Positions 26,241 to 34,430 are shown, numbered from the stretch's first letter. The stretch is DNA of 64,000 bases from an uncultured bacterium (GCA_902779645.1 CACZCH010000002.1:17772-81771); one strand, 5' to 3'. Made by a program: numbers and translations. The notes: a model not told the origin generated them from the sequence alone.

Positions 26241-29200
26241 CTAGCCAGCTGAAAGTGAGAATATATTGTAAATTTCTTCATCAGAAAGTTCTGTAATGAT
26301 TTTTTCGCCTTCATATACCGCCAAATCAGCTAATTCTTTTTTAGATTTTAGCATTTCGTCAATTTTTTCTTCAAAAGTCCCAAGCGTTATCATTCTATGC
26401 ACCATAACGTTTTTATCCTGACCTATTCTATATGTACGGTCTGTTGCTTGGTCTTCAACAGCCGGATTCCACCACAGGTCATAATGAATTACATTTGTGG
26501 CACTTGTTAAGTTTAAACCCGTTCCGCCCGCTTTAAGAGAAAGTATCATAACTTTACGTTCATCATTATTTTGAAAATCTTCAATTAAATTTTCTCTTTG
26601 AGGTACAGTTAATGAGCCGTGGAAGAATGATGGTTCAGTATTACATTCATCTGTAAGTATTTTAACAAGTAAATCGCCCATTTCTTTATACTGTGTAAAA
26701 ATAAGCATCTTTTCATTATTATCGATAATGTTATTAACCAAATCTACACATTTTTCAGCTTTACCTGAAAGTTCTTTTGCCATATCCCCATTTTTTAAGA
26801 ATTGATAAGGGTGGTTGCAGATTTGTTTTAGAGCAGTAATAAGCTTGAATATATTGCCTCTTCTGTTAACACCTGTAAATCCTGATATTTTATCCATCAT
26901 CTCATTAAGAGTTTTTTCATAAAGAATTGCTTGAGGTTTAGCAAGGTAACAGTAGTCATTAATAACCATTTTATCTGGTAAATCAGATATTACACTTTTA
27001 TCTGTTTTCAGTCTCCTAAGCACAAAAGGTGAAACTGATAACTTAAGTTTTGATGCTCTAGAGTGTTCCTTAAAGCGTTCAATAGGCACTGCGTAGCTTT
27101 TTTGGAATTCTTTTAGTGAACCTAAATACCCTTTATTAATAAAATCAAATATGCTCCAAAGTTCTGTTAATCTGTTTTCGACAGGAGTACCTGTCATTGC
27201 AATTTTAATATCCGATTTCATTGATTTTATAGCGAGAGTTTGAGCTGTATCAGGGTTTTTAATATTTTGAGCTTCATCAACAACTATCATACCCCAAGTA
27301 TTTTTCTTCATCTCTTCAACATCAATTCTCATAATTGCATAAGTTGTTAAAATAACATCTGATTTTAGGTCAAGCTCTCTATCTAAACCGTGGTAAGTAC
27401 TAACCTTAAGCGAAGGACCAAACATTTGAAGCTCCTTCATCCAGTTACCCATAAGAGTTGTCGGACAAACTACAAGTACAGGATTTTTTAGTTTATTTTC
27501 TTCTTTCAGCTTAAGAATTAAAGCAATAACCTGAATAGTTTTACCTAACCCCATATCATCTGCCATACAACAGCCAAAACCTTTGGATACATTTGTCCAA
27601 AGCCATTTAAGCCCGGTCTGCTGATATGGTCTTAAATCACCTGTTAATGCGTCCGGCTGGGTTACTTCAACAGGTTTAGCAAAGTCTTTTATAACATTTG
27701 CATAAGCATCATCATAATTGAATTCATAATTTTGGAGCTGACCTGACATTGATGCGTGTATAAGCTCTAACCGTGTCATCTTCTTGTGGTTTGCGTTTTT
27801 AATTTGCTCAACAAGTTTCAGCCCCTCGGCTTTGTCTACTAATATGTATTTACCTCTGTACTGAATTAATCCGTTTGAGTCACCAACAAGCTTTTCAAAC
27901 TCTTCCAGAGAAATTTTTTCATCGCCCAAAGAAACTTCATAAGAGAATTCCAATATATCATCCAAAGAGATTGCGCTGGAGGATACTGTATTAAATATTT
28001 GCATTAATTCTGCCGAACGTGATTCTCTTACTTTTGCATTAATTGACGCTCTCGGAATAATGATGTTAGTTAATTCTTCCGGCAAAATAACGTCTATTTG
28101 TGCTTTTTGCAAGTAATACGCTGTCTGAGCAATTATTTTGTATACTTCATTTAGAGTAAGGTTAAGAGCAAGTTTATCTTCATCTTCAAACAATGTTTCA
28201 AGTTCTGGCATATAGCGAACAGCATAGTTTAATTGTTTTTCAACAATTTTACCAATATCTTGTGTACTAAGCTCCCATATTTCATCTTTATGGTACAAAT
28301 CGTCAAGCAGAATTGTTTCATTAGTTTTACGGTTTTTTATATGAATTTTAAGTTCAAATTCATCATCGCTAAGTTTATTAACCTTGAAAAACGGAATTAA
28401 ATCGTATTTACCGAGATAAAGTTCATCAAACCACTGCGATATATTTTCAGCAATATCTTTACCTTTCAATAAGCATTTCTGCTCAAGGTCCTTAAGCATA
28501 TAATGGCCTGATTTAATATCTTTAAACCTATATGCCTTGATTCCTAAAAACTTGTATATAAGATAATTTAAATATTCTCTAATAAATCTTTCAACAAAGT
28601 TCTTTGGTTTTTCACCTTTAATAAATAGGTTTTGGGGTAAATTATTTTCAAGCTCGTTAATAATTCTTGCGGATTCTTTATTAGAAACAATCGGCTCATA
28701 AACTATTCTGAACATGCCGCCAGTAACTGTTCCAGCGCTTTCTTTTTTATGTACGGTAGGCACAAAATAAAGCTTTTCTATAAGCTTCATAACAAAGTGA
28801 GTAAGTTTGTTAAAATAAGCAAATGTTGGTGTAAGCGAAGAAAAATCAACTATTTCGCCAAACCCGCCAAAATAGTCCAAAACTAAATCCAAAGGCATAA
28901 CGTAACCTATTTCACCTTCAACTTCTTTTGAGGTGAATCTGAACATTGAGCCTTTTGATTTCAGGTAAAATTGGAAGTTATTTGTTGGAGTGACAAAAAA
29001 ACTAAGCTTAGGATTTTGCGCCGTACCGTCATTTATCAAGAAAAAGTCCGTATTTCTGACGGGTGAATTTGGAGACAAAAATATCCCTTCAAATTCATCC
29101 TCAACAAGCTGATATATAAGGCTCAGAGTATATCTAAAATCCTTATTTTTAAACCCGTTTGGATTTTCTGATAAGTTGTAAAAAAACTCATCTACATTGT

Positions 29201-29249
29201 TTTTCTTTAATGATAAATCTATGTCTAAAGCTTTTGTTTCTTCGCTCAT
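26241..29249 (-). CDS. SNF2-family DNA-dependent ATPase/helicase
   Basis: The 1002-residue protein has a long N-terminal region (1-530) of the kind found in bacterial SNF2 proteins, and then the motor. Motor motifs are motif I CCMADDMGLGKTIQVIALIL, motif II MIVVDEAQNIKN, motif III AMTGTPVENRLTELWSIF, motif V LSLKAGGTGLNLTSA and motif VI ATDRTYRIGQDKNV. Family members remodel protein-DNA complexes or translocate on dsDNA. No zinc-binding SWIM motif is evident. It is transcribed upstream of the intact histidine kinase. A cluster of palindromic repeats lies directly 5' of the gene (29263-29336). Confidence 0.93.
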   Translation of the reverse strand: MSEETKALDIDLSLKKNNVDEFFYNLSENPNGFKNKDFRYTLSLIYQLVEDEFEGIFLSPNSPVRNTDFFLINDGTAQNPKLSFFVTPTNNFQFYLKSKGSMFRFTSKEVEGEIGYVMPLDLVLDYFGGFGEIVDFSSLTPTFAYFNKLTHFVMKLIEKLYFVPTVHKKESAGTVTGGMFRIVYEPIVSNKESARIINELENNLPQNLFIKGEKPKNFVERFIREYLNYLIYKFLGIKAYRFKDIKSGHYMLKDLEQKCLLKGKDIAENISQWFDELYLGKYDLIPFFKVNKLSDDEFELKIHIKNRKTNETILLDDLYHKDEIWELSTQDIGKIVEKQLNYAVRYMPELETLFEDEDKLALNLTLNEVYKIIAQTAYYLQKAQIDVILPEELTNIIIPRASINAKVRESRSAELMQIFNTVSSSAISLDDILEFSYEVSLGDEKISLEEFEKLVGDSNGLIQYRGKYILVDKAEGLKLVEQIKNANHKKMTRLELIHASMSGQLQNYEFNYDDAYANVIKDFAKPVEVTQPDALTGDLRPYQQTGLKWLWTNVSKGFGCCMADDMGLGKTIQVIALILKLKEENKLKNPVLVVCPTTLMGNWMKELQMFGPSLKVSTYHGLDRELDLKSDVILTTYAIMRIDVEEMKKNTWGMIVVDEAQNIKNPDTAQTLAIKSMKSDIKIAMTGTPVENRLTELWSIFDFINKGYLGSLKEFQKSYAVPIERFKEHSRASKLKLSVSPFVLRRLKTDKSVISDLPDKMVINDYCYLAKPQAILYEKTLNEMMDKISGFTGVNRRGNIFKLITALKQICNHPYQFLKNGDMAKELSGKAEKCVDLVNNIIDNNEKMLIFTQYKEMGDLLVKILTDECNTEPSFFHGSLTVPQRENLIEDFQNNDERKVMILSLKAGGTGLNLTSATNVIHYDLWWNPAVEDQATDRTYRIGQDKNVMVHRMITLGTFEEKIDEMLKSKKELADLAVYEGEKIITELSDEEIYNIFSLSAG

Positions 29250-29262
29250 CTTTCCTCATGGT

Positions 29263-29336
29263 GTCGGGTTAAAACCCGACCTATATTCTATATTCTATAT
29301 CCTTCCCCCTCTCCTTGAGGAGAGGGCAGGGGTGAG
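29263..29336. repeat. Two palindromic intergenic repeats upstream of the SNF2 gene
   Basis: First unit: GTCGGGTT-AA-AACCCGAC (29263-29280), an 8-bp dyad. Second unit: CCCTCTCC-TTGA-GGAGAGGG (29307-29326) followed by CAGGGGTGAGG. The second has relatives at 34394-34430 and 36375-36413. Both are much more GC-rich than the surroundings. Confidence 0.75.
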
Positions 29337-29386
29337 GTGTCCACCCTCATCAATAATAAATTATCTGTGCAAAAAATTGCGCACTA

Positions 29387-30928
29387 CTATACATTTACCT
29401 TAACTTTTATCATGCTTTTTCCGGTCATCTCAGAAGGCTGCTCTATTTCCATTAATTGTAGAATTGTAGGTGCAACATCGCATAAAGCACCACCTTCGCG
29501 AAGTTCTACTTCATAAGGGGCATTAATTACAACAAACGGAACCACGTTTGTTGTATGTGCAGTATGCGGTTTACCTGTTTCACTATTAAACATAACTTCT
29601 GCATTGCCGTGGTCAGCTGTAAGAACCATTGTAACACCATATTGTTTACATTTGTCAGCAATTTTACCTACGCAATCATCGACAGTTTTGCAAGCTTTCT
29701 CAGCTGCTTCAAGAACACCTGTATGACCTACCATATCAGGATTAGCAAAGTTTACAAGAATAAATCCGTAATCTTTGTTTTCAATAGCTGAAAGAACATT
29801 CTCGCAAACTTCAGGAGCGCTCATCTCGGGCTGCATATCATAAGTCGGAACCTTAGGCGAAGCTACAAGTTTTCTTGTTTCATGAGGCTGAGGTTCATCA
29901 ATTCCGCCGTTAAAGAAGAATGTTACGTGAGCATATTTTTCTGTTTCAGCCGTTCTAAATTGGTTTATACCGTTTGCTTCTAATACATCACCTAAAATAT
30001 TTTCCGGTTTTGTTTTCGGAAACGCAACAGGGAATGTGAATGTTGCATCATAACTTGTCATTGTGCAATAGTAAATATTATTTAATACTTTCTTTCTATT
30101 GAATCCGTCAAAATCAGAGAAGTTTATAGCTTTAGATATTTCTCTTGCTCTATCCGGACGATAGTTAAAGAAAATTATTGAATCATTATCATGAATTCTT
30201 GATTCTTCACCGCCGATTGCTGTCGGAAGTACGAATTCATCGGTTACTCCATTTGCATAAGAAGCTTTAACACCTTCAACAGCTGATGTTGCTTTTTCAC
30301 CTTCACCGAATAATAAGCAATTATACCCTTTTTCAACTCTATCCCAACGGTTATCTCTGTCCATTATGTAATAACGGCCGACAATAGATGCTATTTGCGG
30401 TAAATTATATTTTTTCAATTCATCTTCAACTGTTTGTAAATATGTGCAAGCACTGCTTGGCGGAGTGTCTCTTCCGTCAAGGAATGCGTGTACATAAACT
30501 TTTGTCAATCCTTCATCTGATGCAAGCTTAATCAATGCAAGCAAGTGATCTAAAGATGAGTGAACACCGCCTGTTGAAACAAGACCGTATATATGAAGTG
30601 ATGAATTATTCTCTTTTGCGTGATTAATTGCTTCTAAGAATTTTTCATTTTTGAAGAACGAGCCGTCTTTTATTGCGTTATTAATCTTTGATAAATCCTG
30701 ATAAACAATTCTTCCAGCACCAAGGTTTAAGTGACCGACTTCACTATTTCCCATTTGACCTGCGGGAAGTCCTACGTATTCACCGTCAGCGTGAATTTGT
30801 GTAGACGGATAATCTTTTATAAGTTCAGGGACATTAACAGCATCGCATAGTTTTGTCGCATCGTATTTACTGTCATTATTTACCCCTATGCCCCAGCCAT
30901 CCATAATACATAATAAAACTCTGTTCAT
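29387..30928 (-). CDS. gpmI: 2,3-bisphosphoglycerate-independent phosphoglycerate mutase
   Basis: GpmI interconverts 3- and 2-phosphoglycerate in glycolysis, using two metal ions. The start at 30928 is chosen for SD AGGAGA and the family N-terminus MNRVLLCIMDGWGIG; an upstream in-frame start adds 19 residues with no SD. The nucleophile Ser is in GQMGNSEVGHLNLGAGR, with metal ligands in MVLTADHGNAE and GKPHTAHTTNVVPF. The 513-residue length is normal. The gene stands alone; a 331-nt AT-rich non-coding stretch follows on its 5' side. Confidence 0.96.
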   Translation of the reverse strand: MNRVLLCIMDGWGIGVNNDSKYDATKLCDAVNVPELIKDYPSTQIHADGEYVGLPAGQMGNSEVGHLNLGAGRIVYQDLSKINNAIKDGSFFKNEKFLEAINHAKENNSSLHIYGLVSTGGVHSSLDHLLALIKLASDEGLTKVYVHAFLDGRDTPPSSACTYLQTVEDELKKYNLPQIASIVGRYYIMDRDNRWDRVEKGYNCLLFGEGEKATSAVEGVKASYANGVTDEFVLPTAIGGEESRIHDNDSIIFFNYRPDRAREISKAINFSDFDGFNRKKVLNNIYYCTMTSYDATFTFPVAFPKTKPENILGDVLEANGINQFRTAETEKYAHVTFFFNGGIDEPQPHETRKLVASPKVPTYDMQPEMSAPEVCENVLSAIENKDYGFILVNFANPDMVGHTGVLEAAEKACKTVDDCVGKIADKCKQYGVTMVLTADHGNAEVMFNSETGKPHTAHTTNVVPFVVINAPYEVELREGGALCDVAPTILQLMEIEQPSEMTGKSMIKVKVNV

Positions 30929-31161
30929 AATATTATAATCTCCTAAAATTGTATCTTTTAAACTAATTAAGTGTAATATAAACACAGGTTAAAGTAAAGA
31001 GGAAAACATATTATAAATATAACAATTTTTATAGAATTGTTAAGTTTTGTTAAATTAAATTTATGCGTTAAAACACAGTATCTATAAGGATTTTAAGAAT
31101 TTATATCTGATTATAAAAATATCAAATCAAAAAAAAAGGCAATTTTTTTTATCTCAAAACG

Positions 31162-31175
31162 TTTATATATATAAG
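31162..31175 (+). promoter_or_regulatory. TTTATATATATAAG box
   Basis: These 14 bases are identical to 33234-33247, upstream of another lineage-specific gene, and near-identical to the boxes at 47178-47193 and 60309-60324. Here the box is 85 nt before the ATG and no TTTTGTAACAAA dyad lies 49 bp upstream. It sits in the gene-free stretch 30929-31259, which otherwise shows only A/T tracts. Confidence 0.4.
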
Positions 31176-31259
31176 ATGTAGAAAAAGGTTTTATTACATT
31201 GAAAAGGTAAAGTTAGATAAGTTAAAAATGTAAGTTGTAAAATATAGGAGTAGTTAGTT

Positions 31260-31937
31260 ATGGCAGAAGATTTTCAAGTAAAACAAAATTCATCAGGGTC
31301 TCCCCTTTATGGATTAACAGGAACAGCATTAGGTGGTGTAGGCACATATTATGCATTGAATCACTTTACAAAACCAAAATACGGTTCTTATGAAGAAATT
31401 TTAGCAGAAGCGCAAGATTCATTTGACAGCAAATTAAAGAACGCTGCAGAAGGCGAAGAAACAAATTTCTTAAATGAAGCAAAAGCTTTGAGAGAAAAGA
31501 AAGTAACCGCAGAGAATAAATATCAGACAGATTTTGAAGCATTTAAAGCTGCTGATAAGGAAGTTGAAACTAAAGAATTACAAGAATTAAATGAAAAACT
31601 TAAAAATGCAGCAGATGATAAAAAATCAGAAATTCAAAAAGAAATTGATAAACTTGTAGCTGATAAAAAAGATAAAATTAAATTATCAGAATTGCCGGCT
31701 GAAGAACAAGAAAAAGAGTTTGTAAAAACGTTAGGCGAAAATATTAAAGATAAAAAAGCTTATATTGATAAAGAGTTAGAAGAAGCTAAGAATACATTTA
31801 CAGGAAAATATGCAGAAAAACTAAAACGTAAATGGGGCTTTGCCGAACATTTCGGTTGGAAAATCGGTGCAGCAACAGCAGCAGGCGCATTATTAGTAGG
31901 TGCAATCGCGAGCGCATTGGCTCCAAAAAATAATTAA
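31260..31937 (+). CDS. Hypothetical coiled-coil protein with glycine-zipper ends
   Basis: I do not recognise the family. The 225 residues comprise an N-terminal Gly-rich hydrophobic stretch (LYGLTGTALGGVGTYYAL, 16-33) and a highly charged helical/coiled middle (about 45-185, many E/K/A). A C-terminal Gly/Ala-rich hydrophobic helix (IGAATAAGALLVGAIASAL) closes it. The layout suggests a hairpin anchored in a membrane at both ends, or a secreted pore/translocator-like protein, but this is only shape. SD AGGAG lies 7 nt before the ATG. A bidirectional terminator follows. Confidence 0.65.
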   Translation: MAEDFQVKQNSSGSPLYGLTGTALGGVGTYYALNHFTKPKYGSYEEILAEAQDSFDSKLKNAAEGEETNFLNEAKALREKKVTAENKYQTDFEAFKAADKEVETKELQELNEKLKNAADDKKSEIQKEIDKLVADKKDKIKLSELPAEEQEKEFVKTLGENIKDKKAYIDKELEEAKNTFTGKYAEKLKRKWGFAEHFGWKIGAATAAGALLVGAIASALAPKNN

Positions 31938-31971
31938 TATCGCATAGCATATTACTCAGATATTTTACAAA

Positions 31972-32004
31972 AAATGTCCTCTATTAAATTAATAGAGGAC
32001 ATTT
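31972..32004. terminator. Bidirectional terminator
   Basis: A perfect 14-bp stem (AAATGTCCTCTATT / AATAGAGGACATTT, 5-nt loop) lies between the convergent genes ending at 31937 and 32009. It is flanked by AATTTTAT on one side and TTGTAAAAT on the other. Confidence 0.75.
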
Positions 32005-32008
32005 AATT

Positions 32009-33118
32009 TTATAGTCCGATTTCCATTACAATTGATGAAATTTCATTTGATATATCAGAATCATTTGAGATATTATCTCTTACAAGCTTAGCAAAATCTG
32101 CTTTTTTGAATTCATGCAAGCCTTTTGTTTTAAATATGTATTCTAAATTTTTTGCAGTTGAAATTGAAGAATCAAAATCCTCTTCTGAAATAGAAGCAAA
32201 ATTATTTAACTCATTATTAATGGTCTTTATAATCAGAGATTTTGGAAGTAAGTCCTCAAACTCGCCGCAGGATACAAGGTGAATTTTGTCTGTTTTTCGT
32301 AATTTCGGCTTTATTTGATTAATATTTTCTTCTGCATCTTTATCTAAAAGGAGATATATCGGAATTTTAAGTTCTTCTATAAGTTTATAATACATTTTTA
32401 CGACCTGATTTTTTCCACCGGCAGGAATTATTTGTATTCCTTCTTTGTAAAAATCACATCCTAAATACTTTGAAAATGCAGGCAAAAGTATTTCTTCAGT
32501 AATGCCTTCAACCAGTAAAACTTTTTGTATCGGATATTTGAGACCTTTTTTATTGCGAAGTGTAATTAAAATATTATTAATAATATTGTTTGAAGCGTAT
32601 GAGATTCTTCGCCTTAAATTGATATTTGGCTCAGAATGACATGTTGGTTCTGTTTTTAACACTATGTCATTCTTAGACGCATGCTGAAGAATCTCATAAG
32701 TAAGTGCTTTTAACCATCTTAAATTTATAGGACAAGATTCGTCTATCTGAGATATTAAAAGATTGTAATTAATATTATTGTTCAAATAATCTTGAGTTTC
32801 TTCTGTGTTTATAAATACTGAATTTTCATATTGTTTGATTATCTTATTAACATAATTGCCATTCAAACTATCCTTTACCATGGGGGGAGTGCAAGGGTGG
32901 CAATCTGCTAATGACTCATTAATTATCTCTTCCGCTATTCTTGTAACTTCACTTGCGGACATATTCAATAAATCTTGTTTTCTATATACTGGCTCAATCA
33001 AGTTTGAAATAATAATATCTGAGAACACTCTAAAATATTTATCTTTTGTAGGTTTAAACCTCGTTAAACGGTCAAAAGATATTATTAATTGTTCTTTTGT
33101 TAATATTTTATATTTCAT
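32009..33118 (-). CDS. TOPRIM-domain protein (OLD-like, without ATPase domain)
   Basis: The 369-residue protein has a TOPRIM domain in its C-terminal half: KVLLVEGITEEILLPAFSKY with the metal-binding Glu (about 210-230), IIPAGGKNQVVKMY, and IYLLLDKDAEENI with the DxD-type pair. This is the nuclease domain of OLD-family proteins. The usual N-terminal ABC-type ATPase is absent; residues 1-200 have no P-loop and match nothing I know. Residues about 140-174 are encoded by an imperfect palindromic repeat (32598-32698). It is a stand-alone gene with no recognisable partner such as a GajB/UvrD helicase. A nuclease or DNA-repair role is inferred. Confidence 0.6.
   Translation of the reverse strand: MKYKILTKEQLIISFDRLTRFKPTKDKYFRVFSDIIISNLIEPVYRKQDLLNMSASEVTRIAEEIINESLADCHPCTPPMVKDSLNGNYVNKIIKQYENSVFINTEETQDYLNNNINYNLLISQIDESCPINLRWLKALTYEILQHASKNDIVLKTEPTCHSEPNINLRRRISYASNNIINNILITLRNKKGLKYPIQKVLLVEGITEEILLPAFSKYLGCDFYKEGIQIIPAGGKNQVVKMYYKLIEELKIPIYLLLDKDAEENINQIKPKLRKTDKIHLVSCGEFEDLLPKSLIIKTINNELNNFASISEEDFDSSISTAKNLEYIFKTKGLHEFKKADFAKLVRDNISNDSDISNEISSIVMEIGL
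32598..32698. repeat. Palindromic repeat (TTCGC/CTCAG family) inside the TOPRIM gene
   Basis: The outer arms TATGAGATTCTTC and GAAGAATCTCATA are perfect 13-bp inverted repeats (32598-32610, 32686-32698). The inner arms AGAATGACAT and ATGTCATTCT are perfect 10-bp inverted repeats (32633-32642, 32664-32673). The same words occur in the intergenic copies at 34164-34276 and 43086-43164. Here the element lies wholly within an open frame. Confidence 0.8.
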
Positions 33119-33163
33119 ATTAAAAGTTTAATACATCTAAATTAATTTTTTCTAATATTACAA

Positions 33164-33247
33164 ATTGTAACAAAATATGTAAACTTTTGTAACAAAATTC
33201 TTAATTTAGTGAAATTTCTGAAGAGAAATATACTTTATATATATAAG
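33164..33247 (+). promoter_or_regulatory. Bipartite promoter: two TTGTAACAA dyads plus TTTATATATATAAG box
   Basis: TTTTGTAACAAAA (33185-33197) is a perfect dyad, TTTTGT-A-ACAAAA. A second, ATTGTAACAAAA, is centred 22 bp upstream (33169 versus 33191). The TTTATATATATAAG box starts 49 bp after the start of the main dyad and ends 31 nt before the chosen ATG. The same arrangement is found upstream of the genes starting at 47154 and 60285. Confidence 0.6.
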
Positions 33248-33277
33248 AGTATAAAAAATACGGAGCTAAGACAAAAA

Positions 33278-34093
33278 ATGGCGTTTCTAATGTTATTATG
33301 TCAAAAAATGAAACTGCAGCGTGAGGAAAACAGACTCACGTTAGAGCAGATGCGCTTTTCGTCTAAAGTAGACCGTATGGAAAAGAAGGTTGGGAAGAGA
33401 CAAAAATACTACGATAAACTTAAAAAACAGCTTGAAAGACAAGCTAATTTCTATAAAAATTCAGCTAATATACAAATTAGTACAATGTTTGGTTTGGGAA
33501 CAAATTCTGTTAATCTGGAAAATTTGTATGGCACAAATGGTGCAACCCAACTTGCATTACAAAATATGGGTCCTGACGAAATAAGAGATATATTAAATAA
33601 AGCAAGTCAAGGTCAATGTACATTAGATTTAAATAATGAAACTATACTAAATTTATTAAAAACAGGCGTAACGCAAGCACCATATGATACGAAAGATCGC
33701 AAAGGTAACGAAATAAAGAAAGGTGATATCGTCAATTCTTGGACAGGTGAAAAAGTTGATATAGAAGGAGCAGACCCGCAAGTAATCAATCAAGCAGCAA
33801 CTATATTACAGCAAATGGCAAATGCTAAAGTTTCTAAGATGCAATCTCAGGCTTCTCAGATGAAAGCTAGTTATGATAACAATGTTTCAATTTGGTTGGA
33901 AGCTCAACAAGAAGATTTGGAAGCCAGAGAAGAATGGGAAATGGATCTTCTTGCAGAAGAACAAGCGGATATGGAAGCAGACAAGAATATGGTCGAAGCA
34001 AAACTCAAGAGAGTTCAACAGGAAAAACAAAACATCGAACAAGCACTCGGTCAAGCTATCCAAGATTCGGCGCCGAAGTTCGGACTCGGATAA
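33278..34093 (+). CDS. Hypothetical coiled-coil protein, lineage-specific
   Basis: I do not recognise the family. The ATG at 33278 is preferred (GGAG 13 nt upstream, and it lies downstream of the TATA-like box); a GTG at 33209 in the same frame would put the box inside the gene. The 271 residues have an N-terminal coiled coil (about 10-65, LQREENRLTLEQMRF, KKQLERQANFYKNS). A Gly/Asn-rich middle follows (STMFGLGTNSVNLENLYG) and then a second long acidic coiled coil (about 175-265). The helix-loop-helix shape recalls secretion-system filament or translocator proteins, but nothing nearby supports a secretion system. A GC-rich terminator follows. Confidence 0.65.
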   Translation: MAFLMLLCQKMKLQREENRLTLEQMRFSSKVDRMEKKVGKRQKYYDKLKKQLERQANFYKNSANIQISTMFGLGTNSVNLENLYGTNGATQLALQNMGPDEIRDILNKASQGQCTLDLNNETILNLLKTGVTQAPYDTKDRKGNEIKKGDIVNSWTGEKVDIEGADPQVINQAATILQQMANAKVSKMQSQASQMKASYDNNVSIWLEAQQEDLEAREEWEMDLLAEEQADMEADKNMVEAKLKRVQQEKQNIEQALGQAIQDSAPKFGLG

Positions 34094-34119
34094 TATACAT
34101 AATTTTAATATCAACCAAC

Positions 34120-34143
34120 AACGCCGGCGATTTCGCCGGCGTT
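34120..34143 (+). terminator. Rho-independent terminator
   Basis: AACGCCGGCGA / TCGCCGGCGTT (10-11 bp, very GC-rich) followed by TTAATATTCTTT, 27 nt after the stop of the gene ending at 34093. Confidence 0.85.
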
Positions 34144-34163
34144 TTAATATTCTTTAATGAATA

Positions 34164-34276
34164 AGATACTTCGCTAACGCTCAGCATGACAGGCTTCTTG
34201 TCATTCTGAGGGAAAGAACTATTCAGCCCGAAGAATCTCAAGATATATAAGATTCTTTGATAAAGCTCAGTATGAC
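34164..34276. repeat. Intergenic palindromic repeat, TTCGC/CTCAG family
   Basis: It begins AGATACTTCGCTAACGCTCAG and contains CTTGTCATTCTGAGGG and GAAGAATCTCAAGAT, ending GCTCAGTATGACG. The first 28 bases differ from 43136-43163 at only one or two positions. It fills most of the gene-free stretch 34094-34438. Confidence 0.8.
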
Positions 34277-34393
34277 GTATAAAATTTAGCATAATATAAC
34301 CCTCATATATTTACCCCCATTTCTTTACATTTACCCTTGTTTTGGCTATAATCAAAGTTAGATTTGGGAGGCTTGAGTCTTAGTTAAACCTTG

Positions 34394-34430
34394 CTCCCTC
34401 GCCCTGCGGGAGAGGGTAGGGGTGAGGGGA
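34394..34430. repeat. GC-rich palindromic repeat supplying the amidase SD
   Basis: CTCCCTCGCCCTGCGGGAG is followed by AGGGTAGGGGTGAGGGGA. It is related to 29307-29336 and 36375-36413. Its last bases, GAGGGGA, are the only SD for the ATG at 34439. Confidence 0.75.

Noticed and set aside
33278-34093. Coiled-coil protein considered as a type III secretion translocator
   Set aside because: No secretion apparatus, chaperone or effector genes are nearby, and coiled-coil shape alone is not specific.
33873-34164. Several overlapping frames around the end of the coiled-coil gene
   Set aside because: They are alternative-frame readings of a Lys/Glu-rich coiled coil and its GC-rich terminator.
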